Virus record (IMG/VR): IMGVR_UViG_3300030108_002411
Coordinates: 1 to 30,470 of that record
Source of the DNA: a virus
Reading direction: 5' to 3' (one strand)
DNA length: 30,470 nucleotides
The position numbers and the translations under genes were made by a program. A model generated the notes under the pieces. That model had not been told where the DNA came from. It did not search any database and saw only the letters and a list, made by a program, of their open reading frames with translations. Positions 6,949 through 14,061 of the stretch are shown piece by piece (positions within the stretch are counted from its first letter, which is position 1; every line of letters starts with the position of its first letter).

Positions 6949-7121
6949 TACATCTCTCCCTTTTCTTTTAGTTTGTTTTCTTCTTTGTCTGCCCAAGAAT
7001 CTTTTTCATTCAAACAATCGTATGAACAAAAAACATTTTCGATAGGTTCTGCCACAATTGTTTGATTGCAATTGTGACAGATTTGTTTAAACGTAACGTG
7101 TAGTTCTGTTGATCTATCCAT
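6948..7121 (-). CDS. 57-aa zinc-finger protein
   Basis: A short gene with ATG at 7121, two bases from the stop of the preceding gene, preceded by AAGGGG. The product has CHNC (Cys15, Cys18) and CSYDC (Cys32, Cys36), i.e. two cysteine pairs about 13 residues apart, fitting a treble-clef or zinc-ribbon finger, then a charged tail. Its TAA overlaps the ATG of the HTH gene by one base (TAATG), indicating coupled translation. Small CxxC proteins of this kind are common in phage early regions and may bind host proteins or nucleic acid; the target is unknown. Confidence 0.7.
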   Translation of the reverse strand: MDRSTELHVTFKQICHNCNQTIVAEPIENVFCSYDCLNEKDSWADKEENKLKEKGEM

Positions 7122-7122
7122 T

Positions 7123-7560
7123 TTAACCCCTTACCGTTTCTGTGTAAATGTAAGGTAAGTCAATATCAGAGATTCCCTCAATATTGAAGGTCATGTTGTA
7201 GGTAAAACCAGATGTTGCAAAATCATTGCTGAATTTATGTACTAACTGAACTTGAATAACATCTCCCAAAATAGAAAAGTCAGTTGTTACAACGTCCATT
7301 TCAAAACCATCTATTTTGTTTTTTTGTTTATTAAACTCATTAACAAAAGTTTCAAGATGTCTTAAAGATTCTTTTCTATTTGATGCAAGTTCTGAAGAAG
7401 TACCAAATTGGATTTTGAATGTAAGACTTATTACACCGTCTTTTTGTTCTCCATCTAATGTACCAAAGTCAACCTTTGTTCCTATCGGTCTTTCTTGTAC
7501 AACCATACTTTCTCTAAAGTGTTTTGTGAATGATCCCCACATTGTTTTGTTTGTTTTCAT
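7123..7560 (-). CDS. First early gene: hypothetical 145-aa beta-rich protein
   Basis: The first gene of the leftward early block, with a GGAG ribosome site about eight bases before ATG 7560. The product is soluble and beta-rich: VISLTFKIQFGT, FEMDVVTTDFSI, VIQVQLVHKFSN and TYNMTFNIEGI alternate with one helix (KESLRHLETFVNEFNKQ), the layout of a small alpha/beta sandwich. No catalytic motif or cysteine pair is visible. Being first to be transcribed, it could be a host-takeover protein, but I do not recognise it. Confidence 0.65.
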   Translation of the reverse strand: MKTNKTMWGSFTKHFRESMVVQERPIGTKVDFGTLDGEQKDGVISLTFKIQFGTSSELASNRKESLRHLETFVNEFNKQKNKIDGFEMDVVTTDFSILGDVIQVQLVHKFSNDFATSGFTYNMTFNIEGISDIDLPYIYTETVRG

Positions 7561-7682
7561 CTTTTTTTTCTCCGTTTGTTACAAGTAAATTAAATAATAA
7601 AATGCAGAAAAAAAAGGTTTTTTTACATTTTTTTTAAATTTCTTTAATAATAGTATTTTTTTAGAATAATTAACTTTTTTTG

Positions 7683-7727
7683 AAAAAGTGTTTGTTTTTT
7701 GGCAAAAAAGTGTTATATTATTATATG
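7683..7727 (+). promoter_or_regulatory. Rightward promoter with two direct repeats
   Basis: Candidate sigma-70-like promoter: -35 TTGTTT (7692-7697), 16-bp spacer, -10 TATATT (7714-7719); TTGGCA (7699-7704) with TATATG (7722-7727) at 17 bp is an alternative. The 10-mer AAAAAGTGTT occurs twice, at 7683-7692 and 7705-7714, exactly 22 bp apart (two helical turns), flanking the -35. The spacing suggests an operator, but the AT-rich context weakens this. The ~120 bp to the left, up to 7560, must also hold the divergent early promoter; it is mostly A/T runs and I cannot place it. Confidence 0.45.
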
Positions 7728-7764
7728 ACAACAACAAACAAAACAACAAAGAAAGAGATCAAAA

Positions 7765-7842
7765 ATGATACTATTAATAATCGGTTCAATTGCAATAATT
7801 ACTCCAGTAGTTCTATTAGTAAATTATGGAACAACAATATAA
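7765..7842 (+). CDS. 25-aa membrane peptide
   Basis: An ATG at 7765, preceded by AAGAAAGAGA, opens a 25-codon frame ending in TAA. The product is almost one membrane helix (LLIIGSIAIITPVVLLVNYG). The same type of leader, an (ACAA)n stretch then AAGAAAGAG, precedes the next gene, which supports real translation. It could insert into the host inner membrane. Its small size leaves room for doubt; the peptide may act only as a leader. Confidence 0.45.
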   Translation: MILLIIGSIAIITPVVLLVNYGTTI

Positions 7843-7877
7843 CTTTAACAAACAACAAACAAGAAAGAGGTATAACA

Positions 7878-8222
7878 ATGACTTGGAAACAAATATATGA
7901 AAAGAATATGGAAAAATATGGTAATCAAATTACTTGGGCTAAAGTTGATGAAAAATTAGGTGATATAACTTATCATATTGGTGATAAAGAACCATCTTTG
8001 AGAATGTTAAAAGATTTGGTGGGTGATGATATAAAAATCATTGACTTTGAACCAGATTGCATAGATGGTTCACAAATAGTAGTTAATAAAAATATGAGTT
8101 CAATCCCTAAACTACTTAATAAATACGCTAGTGAAGAAGTAAGTAGAAATATAGTTGGAAATGCAGTTATTCTTTATGACCAAGCAACCCTTGACTATGA
8201 AACATATGATTGGTTATTCTAA
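7878..8222 (+). CDS. Rightward hypothetical protein, 114 aa
   Basis: I choose the ATG at 7878 because AAGAAAGAGG lies about eight bases upstream and the product then starts cleanly with MTWKQIYEKNMEKYGNQI; the longer in-frame reading upstream is Asn/Thr-rich, translates the leader DNA and is not credible. The protein is acidic and mixed alpha/beta, with GDITYHIGDKEPSLRMLKDL, then DDIKIIDFEPDCIDGSQIVV, and ends ATLDYETYDWLF. One cysteine and no known motif. It is one of only three plus-strand genes in the genome, and its stop codon lies in the first bases of the tRNA-like element. Function unknown. Confidence 0.68.
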   Translation: MTWKQIYEKNMEKYGNQITWAKVDEKLGDITYHIGDKEPSLRMLKDLVGDDIKIIDFEPDCIDGSQIVVNKNMSSIPKLLNKYASEEVSRNIVGNAVILYDQATLDYETYDWLF

Positions 8223-8267
8223 GTATATATGGTATAAAGGGAGGTTCGATTCCTCCCTATACTTCCA
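8221..8267 (+). ncRNA. tRNA-like minihelix (acceptor + T-arm + CCA, no anticodon arm)
   Basis: Bases 8239-8257 form a perfect T-arm: 6-bp stem GGGAGG/CCTCCC closing the loop TTCGATT, which fits the tRNA consensus T54-T55-C56-R57-A58-N-Y flanked by G53 and C61. Directly after it, TATACT (8258-8263) pairs with AGTATA (8222-8227), then comes T8264 (discriminator position) and CCA (8265-8267). Six plus six pairs give the 12-bp acceptor/T stack of a tRNA; A8221 could also pair with T8264 like the extra N-1:N73 pair of tRNA-His. The 11-nt linker TATGGTATAAA contains the GG that in tRNA D-loops contacts the T-loop. There is no D-stem and no anticodon arm. It lies between two plus-strand genes. It may be a processing signal, a tRNA mimic, or the remnant of a tRNA or attP site. 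Confidence 0.6.
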
Positions 8268-8288
8268 ACAAAAAAAAAGAGGTACAAA

Positions 8289-8732
8289 ATGAATACATTT
8301 ACATTTCAAAAATTATTCAAAAACAGTATTGGTAGTCGTTATTTAACTTTAGAAGAAAAAGTTGCTTTTGTAAGAGTTAATTTTAAAATTCCACCAAAAC
8401 CAATGTTTGGTTTGGATCAAAAAGAAAGAAAAATTGCGATACAAGATTTGATGGATTTGTGGTTGGATTACTTAACTCAAGAAATGTATGTATGTACTGC
8501 AATTGCAACAGATCATAGTGAACTTGGTGATGATTTTACTTTAGAATTTACAATCAAAAGGGCATTAGATGATACATATCACCACATGCAATTGTCTAAA
8601 GGTGATGGTGATCTACCTTACGTTTCTGTTGTAAGATCAAAAAAAAATAATGAACAAGAAATGAACTCGCAACAAATATTACAAAACCGTATAAAATCTG
8701 TTGAAGACATTGAAGTAAAATTATTAAATTAA
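8289..8732 (+). CDS. Rightward hypothetical protein, 147 aa
   Basis: Starts at ATG 8289 with AAGAGG 5-8 bases upstream, 21 bp after the CCA of the tRNA-like element. The product is mixed alpha/beta: a basic N-terminus, an LTLEEKVAFVRVNFKIPPKP segment, a helix IAIQDLMDLWLDYLTQEM, beta strands (CTAIATDHSEL, FTLEFTIKRAL) and a helical Gln-rich C-terminus. No cysteine pair, membrane segment or catalytic motif. It is transcribed with the 114-aa gene against all other genes, and is followed by two hairpins. I do not recognise it. Confidence 0.68.
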   Translation: MNTFTFQKLFKNSIGSRYLTLEEKVAFVRVNFKIPPKPMFGLDQKERKIAIQDLMDLWLDYLTQEMYVCTAIATDHSELGDDFTLEFTIKRALDDTYHHMQLSKGDGDLPYVSVVRSKKNNEQEMNSQQILQNRIKSVEDIEVKLLN

Positions 8733-8739
8733 TGTTGTC

Positions 8740-8790
8740 TTGCCCTCTGCTTTATATTGTCTTTTTCTGTTTGTTGTTGGTGGAGGGCAA
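8740..8790. other. Inverted repeat with long loop after the rightward genes
   Basis: TTGCCCTC (8740-8747) and GAGGGCAA (8783-8790) are a perfect 8-bp inverted repeat around a 35-nt T/G-rich loop, starting 8 nt after the stop of the 147-aa gene. No T-run follows on either strand, so it is not a standard terminator. The remainder of the 8733-8881 gap holds only the terminator listed separately. Confidence 0.45.
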
Positions 8791-8815
8791 AAATTTAAGG
8801 TGAGTATGTATTTAT

Positions 8816-8856
8816 ATTAACCTTCAAAAACAAATGCTTTGTTTTTTTATGTTAAT
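8816..8856. terminator. Bidirectional terminator between convergent blocks
   Basis: A 9-bp perfect stem AAAAACAAA (8826-8834) / TTTGTTTTT (8838-8846) with a 3-nt loop is flanked by an outer 6-bp pair ATTAAC (8816-8821) / GTTAAT (8851-8856). T-runs occur on both strands. It lies between the convergent stops at 8732 and 8882, where a two-way terminator is expected. The low G+C of the stem lowers confidence. Confidence 0.6.
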
Positions 8857-8881
8857 GTTCTGCGAGGGATATTTACTTGCC

Positions 8882-9901
8882 TTAAAATTCTTCTTCTATA
8901 CTTAAAGACGTAGAAAATACATTAGATGCAACTTGACTATATTGTAATTCATTTTGTGCAAATCTAGCATATAAATAATCACCAACAGTTGAACTGGCTG
9001 AATCTGGGGTAAATATAAAAGGTAAATGTGATCCATTAGTTTTATTCCAAACTGCATTATAAAAATCAAAAGAAGAATGATTGTTTGTTGATATATCTGA
9101 AGATGTTAAAGCAGTATCATTTACAAAACTAAAACTTAATTCATAACGTGTTCTTCCACCAAATCTAAGTGCAGTATTTGTACCTTTAGAGCGAAAAGGT
9201 TGTCCACTTGTTGTATCAGTTGAAGTAAATCCCTCTAAAAATTTTGCTGAACTGAATCTTTTACCAGCAGGTGTTTCCATTACATCATTTCCATAAGTGA
9301 TACTGCGAGTAACTTGCAAATCTGGACTTACACCAATTTCAAAAGCCATGCCAATCATTATTTGACCAATTTTTAAATCGGTGCTTGAAAATTCACTACT
9401 TGTACCCTCAATTTGAATACCAAAATGTTGGAAGTTTTGATTAGCATCAAAAGTGATTATTGAATCTCCATCATTATCTGGAGTAAAAACATCAGAACTT
9501 TCATCTGCATTAATAACCTCTGAAGATGATATTTTTGCACCAGTATTATCTAATGTAATTGCTGATGTATTTGCACAAACAAAAAATTGTGAATCTGCTG
9601 TTTTCATATTATGATTTAATATTGCTACATAAGATAACGGTATTGCAGTACCAAAATCTAAATTAATTAAAACATGATCTGCTTTTGCATCTGCACTAGC
9701 AGAGGTGTCGAATGTAACTCTTTTTTGTGGATTCATGTCAAACAACTCTTGTACTACACCACCACCAGATTTAATACCCACAAAATTATTTCCAGTATTT
9801 GTTGCTTGAACTGTAAAATTGCTTGAAGCATATCCTCTTGCAATCATTGAGTTTATAATATCTGTGTAAAATTTTGGTGAAACAATTCTTTGATGTGTCA
9901 T
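8882..9901 (-). CDS. Tail-tip or baseplate structural protein, 339 aa
   Basis: The last gene of the long leftward block, joined to the preceding tail protein by a TAATG overlap. It is a beta-rich protein of small polar residues: a short helical N-terminus (SPKFYTDIINSMIARG), a central jelly-roll-like stretch (VLINLDFGTAIPLSYVAILNHNM and ITFDANQNFQHFGIQIEG at about 80-165), and a second beta domain with GGRTRYELSFSFV. The strand pattern suggests a carbohydrate-binding-like tail-tip fold. Position after tape measure and hub-like genes fits distal tail parts in siphophages. There are no enzymatic motifs. Structural role is inferred from order and composition. Confidence 0.62.
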   Translation of the reverse strand: MTHQRIVSPKFYTDIINSMIARGYASSNFTVQATNTGNNFVGIKSGGGVVQELFDMNPQKRVTFDTSASADAKADHVLINLDFGTAIPLSYVAILNHNMKTADSQFFVCANTSAITLDNTGAKISSSEVINADESSDVFTPDNDGDSIITFDANQNFQHFGIQIEGTSSEFSSTDLKIGQIMIGMAFEIGVSPDLQVTRSITYGNDVMETPAGKRFSSAKFLEGFTSTDTTSGQPFRSKGTNTALRFGGRTRYELSFSFVNDTALTSSDISTNNHSSFDFYNAVWNKTNGSHLPFIFTPDSASSTVGDYLYARFAQNELQYSQVASNVFSTSLSIEEEF

Positions 9902-12141
9902 TATGGTCTTCCTACTTCTGTAACAACAAATTCACAACCATCTGGTCGTTTTGTTGCTTGTGTAACAATAAATATAAAATTTTCTGTCATAGAACTTCCA
10001 AAAAGTTTAATGTCAGAATCCCAGTTTGTAAAATTTACAATATCACCTACCTCAAGTGCATTGTGTTTCGGTGTTGGTACATCAAACATTATTACCAATT
10101 TTCTGTCTTTTGAAATATCTTTATAATAGTTTGCTAAAGCAGTTGCAGTTGTAGTGTCAATAATTTTATCTGCTTCTAATTCCAATTTTAAAGTTTGATT
10201 TACACCATCAACTGTTGTTCCTTGTGATGTAGAATCAGTTACAGAAACAGATTGTTTAGTTTGTTTTTTTACATAGTCATAATCATAATCAACTGATATT
10301 GAATTTCTTACTGCATTGATTGGTGTTAAGCCAATACTGTCTAATGTAATATGTGTGTAATCTATATTTGCAACGGCATCTGTGTTATCATAATCTGCAT
10401 CTTTTTCTAATACAACTGCTTTAAAAGTTGTGCCTTGTGATAGAAAGAAAAAAGTCCCACACAAAGAGCCAATATTTTCAATTAAAGTTTTTGAATCAAT
10501 AAATCTATTTTGGGAAAATGCAAATTTTATATCTGTAACTGCATCATCAAAAACATTTCCAATTTTGCCATTAGAAGAATTTCCTGCAACATCAAAAGTT
10601 GTAACATCAGGTACTAATCCCAATTCACTTCTTATAATATCTTCAACTATATAAATTGGATTTTCAATACAATCGGTAAAGTTATATCCGTTATTTCGTG
10701 ACGAACCTCCAGAGGAAACTGCCCATGTATTAAATTCTCTACCTTTACCACCAAAATAAATATATTGTGCAGTTGATGGGCTTGTAATTTCTTTTGTCTG
10801 TTTAATTACTTGTCTAGGTATCATAACACGTCTGTCATGTAAAAGAAATGATTCAGTAACATTTTTTACTTCTTGAACATCTTCAACTGTTGCTGTATAA
10901 TCTTGTTCTGCTGTATATGAAATTTCAAGTGCTACCTCTTTAAAAATTGCCGAAACATTTACACTAGCACCTGCATCAAGAAAAAATTCATAAGTGCTTT
11001 CAAAACTCCAGTTTTCTTGTTCAGTTGTAGAAAATATTAAATTGCCACCAGTTAAAGGTATATCAATACTTTGTTCAAGATTAGAATCTGAAAAAGTAAC
11101 ATTAACAGAATTACCAGTATTGTTTGCATCCCTGAAAGTAAAAGCATCTTGACCAGAGCCAACAAACCCTTGAAAACTGCAAAGTAAATTAATGTCTGTA
11201 ATCACCCCAAGTTTTGGTTGTTTAGGTATATCAAATTGAATTGTTCCAGTACTTCCTGCACTAGCAGATAAAGTCTGTCCAGTTGTGAATGTTCTGTCTG
11301 CAAGACCACTTGTATTTTTTAATTCAGGATAATAAATATTTGATGCACCACTAAATCTTAATGTTGATATGCCACTTGCTTCATTTACAGAAACATCTCC
11401 TAAATTAGCATAAACATTTTTTTGATATTGAAAAACTAAATCTGCATCTCTTGTTTTTATTGCTTGTGAATCACATTGAGCAACAACTTTATTAAGTGAA
11501 TCGTCCCAAGAGTTTATTATAATTGCAGGAAATCTTCCAAATGGAAACATCTTGTCAAAATTACTTGGAATTGTTCCAATATTTGGATTGTCATGAAAAT
11601 CACCATATTGCATTGGTATAGGTTTGCCAATGTTTTCTTCTGGTGCATCTGTTGAGGTAACAACGTTTGTTGGTAGTTCTTTATGTATTGTTCCACTTTT
11701 ATCAAGCAATTGCAAAACAACTTCATTTCTGTTATAAGTAAAATCACCTGCAATAATTCCTTCTGCAATTAAATTATCTGCCGTATCGTATGGTGTAACA
11801 CCTTGAATACATTGAAATAATTCCCATTTTCTATTACCAAAATTTAAAGTAGATAATAAATCTGAAAATCTACCACCATTAATTGTATTTGGTGAGTTCA
11901 CTACTTTTACTGTCATGTTGCCAATGCTAGATGTAAAATTTAAATAATCAATGCTTTGAACAAAGTTTCCAAACTCTGTAATAAGTCCGTGATAAAAATC
12001 TGCACCATCATCTCTGTTGCCATCAGACAAACCTATAAAATCACTTGATCCCTCAGCATTGTAATAAAGTTTTATAACCCAAAAACAATGAGTATTTTTT
12101 GCTACAAGACCATTTTTAAGTGCATCACTAAAACTTAACAT
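9901..12141 (-). CDS. Tail hub/tip protein, 746 aa
   Basis: A large protein encoded immediately after the tape measure (TAATG overlap at both ends). N-terminal residues 1-150 (HCFWVIKLYYNAEGSS, SIDYLNFTSSIGNMTVKVV, LLSTLNFGNRKWELFQC) have the beta-strand pattern of baseplate-hub domains. Residues 290-430 look like an inserted beta-sandwich (FTFRDANNTGNSVNVTFSD). The C-terminal 250 residues include IENIGSLCGTFFFLSQGTTFKAVV and HNALEVGDIVNFTNWDS, which resemble the gp27-like/phage tail-attachment domain of hub proteins. It probably forms the ring below the tail tube and holds the fibre or tip. I infer this from order and fold pattern; a family name cannot be confirmed. Confidence 0.66.
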   Translation of the reverse strand: MLSFSDALKNGLVAKNTHCFWVIKLYYNAEGSSDFIGLSDGNRDDGADFYHGLITEFGNFVQSIDYLNFTSSIGNMTVKVVNSPNTINGGRFSDLLSTLNFGNRKWELFQCIQGVTPYDTADNLIAEGIIAGDFTYNRNEVVLQLLDKSGTIHKELPTNVVTSTDAPEENIGKPIPMQYGDFHDNPNIGTIPSNFDKMFPFGRFPAIIINSWDDSLNKVVAQCDSQAIKTRDADLVFQYQKNVYANLGDVSVNEASGISTLRFSGASNIYYPELKNTSGLADRTFTTGQTLSASAGSTGTIQFDIPKQPKLGVITDINLLCSFQGFVGSGQDAFTFRDANNTGNSVNVTFSDSNLEQSIDIPLTGGNLIFSTTEQENWSFESTYEFFLDAGASVNVSAIFKEVALEISYTAEQDYTATVEDVQEVKNVTESFLLHDRRVMIPRQVIKQTKEITSPSTAQYIYFGGKGREFNTWAVSSGGSSRNNGYNFTDCIENPIYIVEDIIRSELGLVPDVTTFDVAGNSSNGKIGNVFDDAVTDIKFAFSQNRFIDSKTLIENIGSLCGTFFFLSQGTTFKAVVLEKDADYDNTDAVANIDYTHITLDSIGLTPINAVRNSISVDYDYDYVKKQTKQSVSVTDSTSQGTTVDGVNQTLKLELEADKIIDTTTATALANYYKDISKDRKLVIMFDVPTPKHNALEVGDIVNFTNWDSDIKLFGSSMTENFIFIVTQATKRPDGCEFVVTEVGRP

Positions 12142-13640
12142 TAACCCAAAGCCCTTGCATTATTAAGTGCAGGAACAAGTGTATTTTTGACGTATGATTG
12201 ACTTACTAAGCCACCTTTTATATTCACGTTTACACTTGGTGTCTGTCCAGTAAATCCTCTTAAAAGAAAACCTCCAAAACCTGCACCACCTTGTGCTGCC
12301 ATTAATGAACCTCCAGTAAATAAATTTAACATTGCAAATGTCGCTGCCTTTGAAACCAATTCTGCTGCAATAGACTTTAAAGATGAAGTAATTGCATCAC
12401 CCATATTTTGTCCGTGTATCGCTGCTTGTGCAATTGCACCTCCAAATCTTTCAACACCCATGATTGCCAATTGTTGATTATCAGAAAGTAGTTTTATTGA
12501 CGAATCATTACTTTCAACAACATCATCAAGTTTTTTAAAAGATTCAACACCTGCATCAATTGTTGTTCTCATCACATCAAAAGATTCGATAGCAATCAAT
12601 TCTCTGTTTGTTAATTCTTCGATTCCCTCAGATGTGTCCTCCATTGCTGATTCCAACATCATTTGGTTAATAATTTCTTTTTTACCTATTTCGTTAGCAT
12701 CTATATTTGCTTGATGTAATTGTTTTTTTAATCCTATTTGTTTTTCTTCACCAAATGAGTTTCTTATCGATGCTTTAGTATTACCATCTATTGCTTTTGT
12801 TAATCTTATTTGTTCTTCTGTTAAACCCTCAAAATCTTTTTCTGGTTTATCCTTTAAAAAACCTGTAACTGAATTAATAAAATTTGTAAATAGTGTTGTT
12901 GCACTTTCAACTGCAGGTTTAAATTTTTCACCTAAAGCATTTGATAAATTTGTTATTGCTACGTCAAATTGTTCTTGTTTTTCATTTAAACCAAGTTGTT
13001 CTTCACCTAATTCTTTCACAGCAATTTTTGCTTGTCGCATTGCCTCATTGATAAACGCTCTTTTACGTTCTTCCTCTGTTAATTGACTGACTGTTTTATC
13101 TAATGAATTAGCAAGATTTTCTTGTGCAGAAGTTGCATCTACCATAATTCCTAAATTATCAAGAATCATTTTTGACTGTCTTCCTAAACCAGTTGTTAAA
13201 GATTGCACAGCAAATTGAGTATCAACTCCCATTGCTTTACCTAATCTTTGGGCTGTGTCAAAGAGTTGTGCCATTTGGTTGTCTGAATCTGCTATACCTA
13301 ACAACAAAGCATTGTTTGCATTAGTTAATAACTCGGTGTCAGTAACTGTTCCGTTTGTTGCCTCTCTAAATTTTTCTAATGAATCTGCTCCAAAACCAAC
13401 ATTTTTACCAAGGTTTAACATTGCACTTTCTAAATCTTCAACTCTTTGTGCAGATTGTGCTGATGCTGATATTGCATTGAACCCAGAAACCAAACCTTTT
13501 GCAGCGAAAAGAGCACCACCTACTTTGATTGCAGTTTTTCCAAGTGCGACTAATTTATTATCAACCTTGGAAACATCTTGTTCGGCTTTTTTTGCTCCTT
13601 TAATTCTAAAAATTAAATTTAATATTTTATCTAGTGCCAT
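12141..13640 (-). CDS. Tail tape measure protein
   Basis: A 499-aa protein with the typical tape-measure makeup: a basic N-terminal helix, long Ala/Glu/Lys-rich helices with coiled-coil character (residues 15-400), and a C-terminal hydrophobic stretch (SKAATFAMLNLFTGGSLMAAQGGAGFGGFLLRG, broken over residues ~430-470). It follows the frameshifted tail chaperone pair, overlapping its end by 14 nt, and precedes the hub gene, the standard siphophage order. It sets tail length and is probably ejected into the host envelope; 499 residues would imply a short tail, about 70-75 nm by the usual 0.15 nm per residue rule. The GGAGAAA ribosome site before ATG 13640 supports the start. Confidence 0.9.
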   Translation of the reverse strand: MALDKILNLIFRIKGAKKAEQDVSKVDNKLVALGKTAIKVGGALFAAKGLVSGFNAISASAQSAQRVEDLESAMLNLGKNVGFGADSLEKFREATNGTVTDTELLTNANNALLLGIADSDNQMAQLFDTAQRLGKAMGVDTQFAVQSLTTGLGRQSKMILDNLGIMVDATSAQENLANSLDKTVSQLTEEERKRAFINEAMRQAKIAVKELGEEQLGLNEKQEQFDVAITNLSNALGEKFKPAVESATTLFTNFINSVTGFLKDKPEKDFEGLTEEQIRLTKAIDGNTKASIRNSFGEEKQIGLKKQLHQANIDANEIGKKEIINQMMLESAMEDTSEGIEELTNRELIAIESFDVMRTTIDAGVESFKKLDDVVESNDSSIKLLSDNQQLAIMGVERFGGAIAQAAIHGQNMGDAITSSLKSIAAELVSKAATFAMLNLFTGGSLMAAQGGAGFGGFLLRGFTGQTPSVNVNIKGGLVSQSYVKNTLVPALNNARALG

Positions 13641-14061
13641 TGTTTTTCTCCAACAAATGTTGTTTTAATTTTTCAACCTCAGAATGAATAATTTGCATCT
13701 GTCGTATTTTGTTTGCAGGTGCTTCATCCAAAGTTCTTGCTAATGGTAAATTAAATTCTTTCATGATCTGATATTCTTCAATTATTTTGTAATAATCATT
13801 TCTTAATAAATAAACTGGATTTACAAAAAAATGTACTTGATAGTATAATTGTTGTCCTATTGAAAATTTTGTTCCCTCTGATTCTTTTGCAATAAGTGAA
13901 AGTTCTTTTTGCACTTCTTGTTCATCATAGTGTTTAGATTTACCAGAAATAGGGGATTGAGCAGTATAATCAAAAGGTGTGTTTTCTGGTAAGTGTGGAG
14001 TTTGAACTGTTCCCAATCCAAAACACCAAACTGCATAACGTAAACTCAATCCCTCTAAGGT
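13627..14061 (-). CDS. Tail assembly chaperone, T-frame (made by -1 frameshift)
   Basis: This frame has no ATG or good ribosome site at its beginning; the first possible start is a TTG at 14049. It lies in the -1 frame relative to the upstream 88-aa gene and opens exactly at the A AAA AAA heptamer at 14067-14061. Slippage there would add TLEGLSLRYAVWCFGLG and so on to residue 87, making a fusion of about 231 aa. That is the arrangement of lambda G/GT-type tail chaperones, which wrap the tape measure during tail assembly, and its position just before the tape-measure gene fits. The C-terminal half is charged and helical (EEYQIMKEFNLPLARTLDEAP). Confidence 0.8.
   Translation of the reverse strand, partial: TLEGLSLRYAVWCFGLGTVQTPHLPENTPFDYTAQSPISGKSKHYDEQEVQKELSLIAKESEGTKFSIGQQLYYQVHFFVNPVYLLRNDYYKIIEEYQIMKEFNLPLARTLDEAPANKIRQMQIIHSEVEKLKQHLLEKNNGTR

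Noticed and set aside
7680-7877. Long in-frame upstream extension of the 114-aa rightward gene
   Set aside because: The extension translates the promoter and the A/C-rich leader and overlaps the 25-aa frame; the ATG at 7878 has the only good ribosome site.
8239-8257. Reading the GGGAGG/CCTCCC hairpin as a simple terminator
   Set aside because: There is no T-run after it, and the loop, the flanking acceptor pairing and the CCA end fit a tRNA T-arm much better.
8190-8267. A full-length tRNA gene ending at the CCA
   Set aside because: I could not find a matching 7-nt acceptor strand about 72 nt upstream, nor an anticodon arm; the upstream bases are the end of the 114-aa coding sequence.
13627-14049. 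Independent tail protein starting at the TTG at 14049
   Set aside because: No ribosome site, and the frame opens exactly at a -1 slip site; frameshift expression explains it better.
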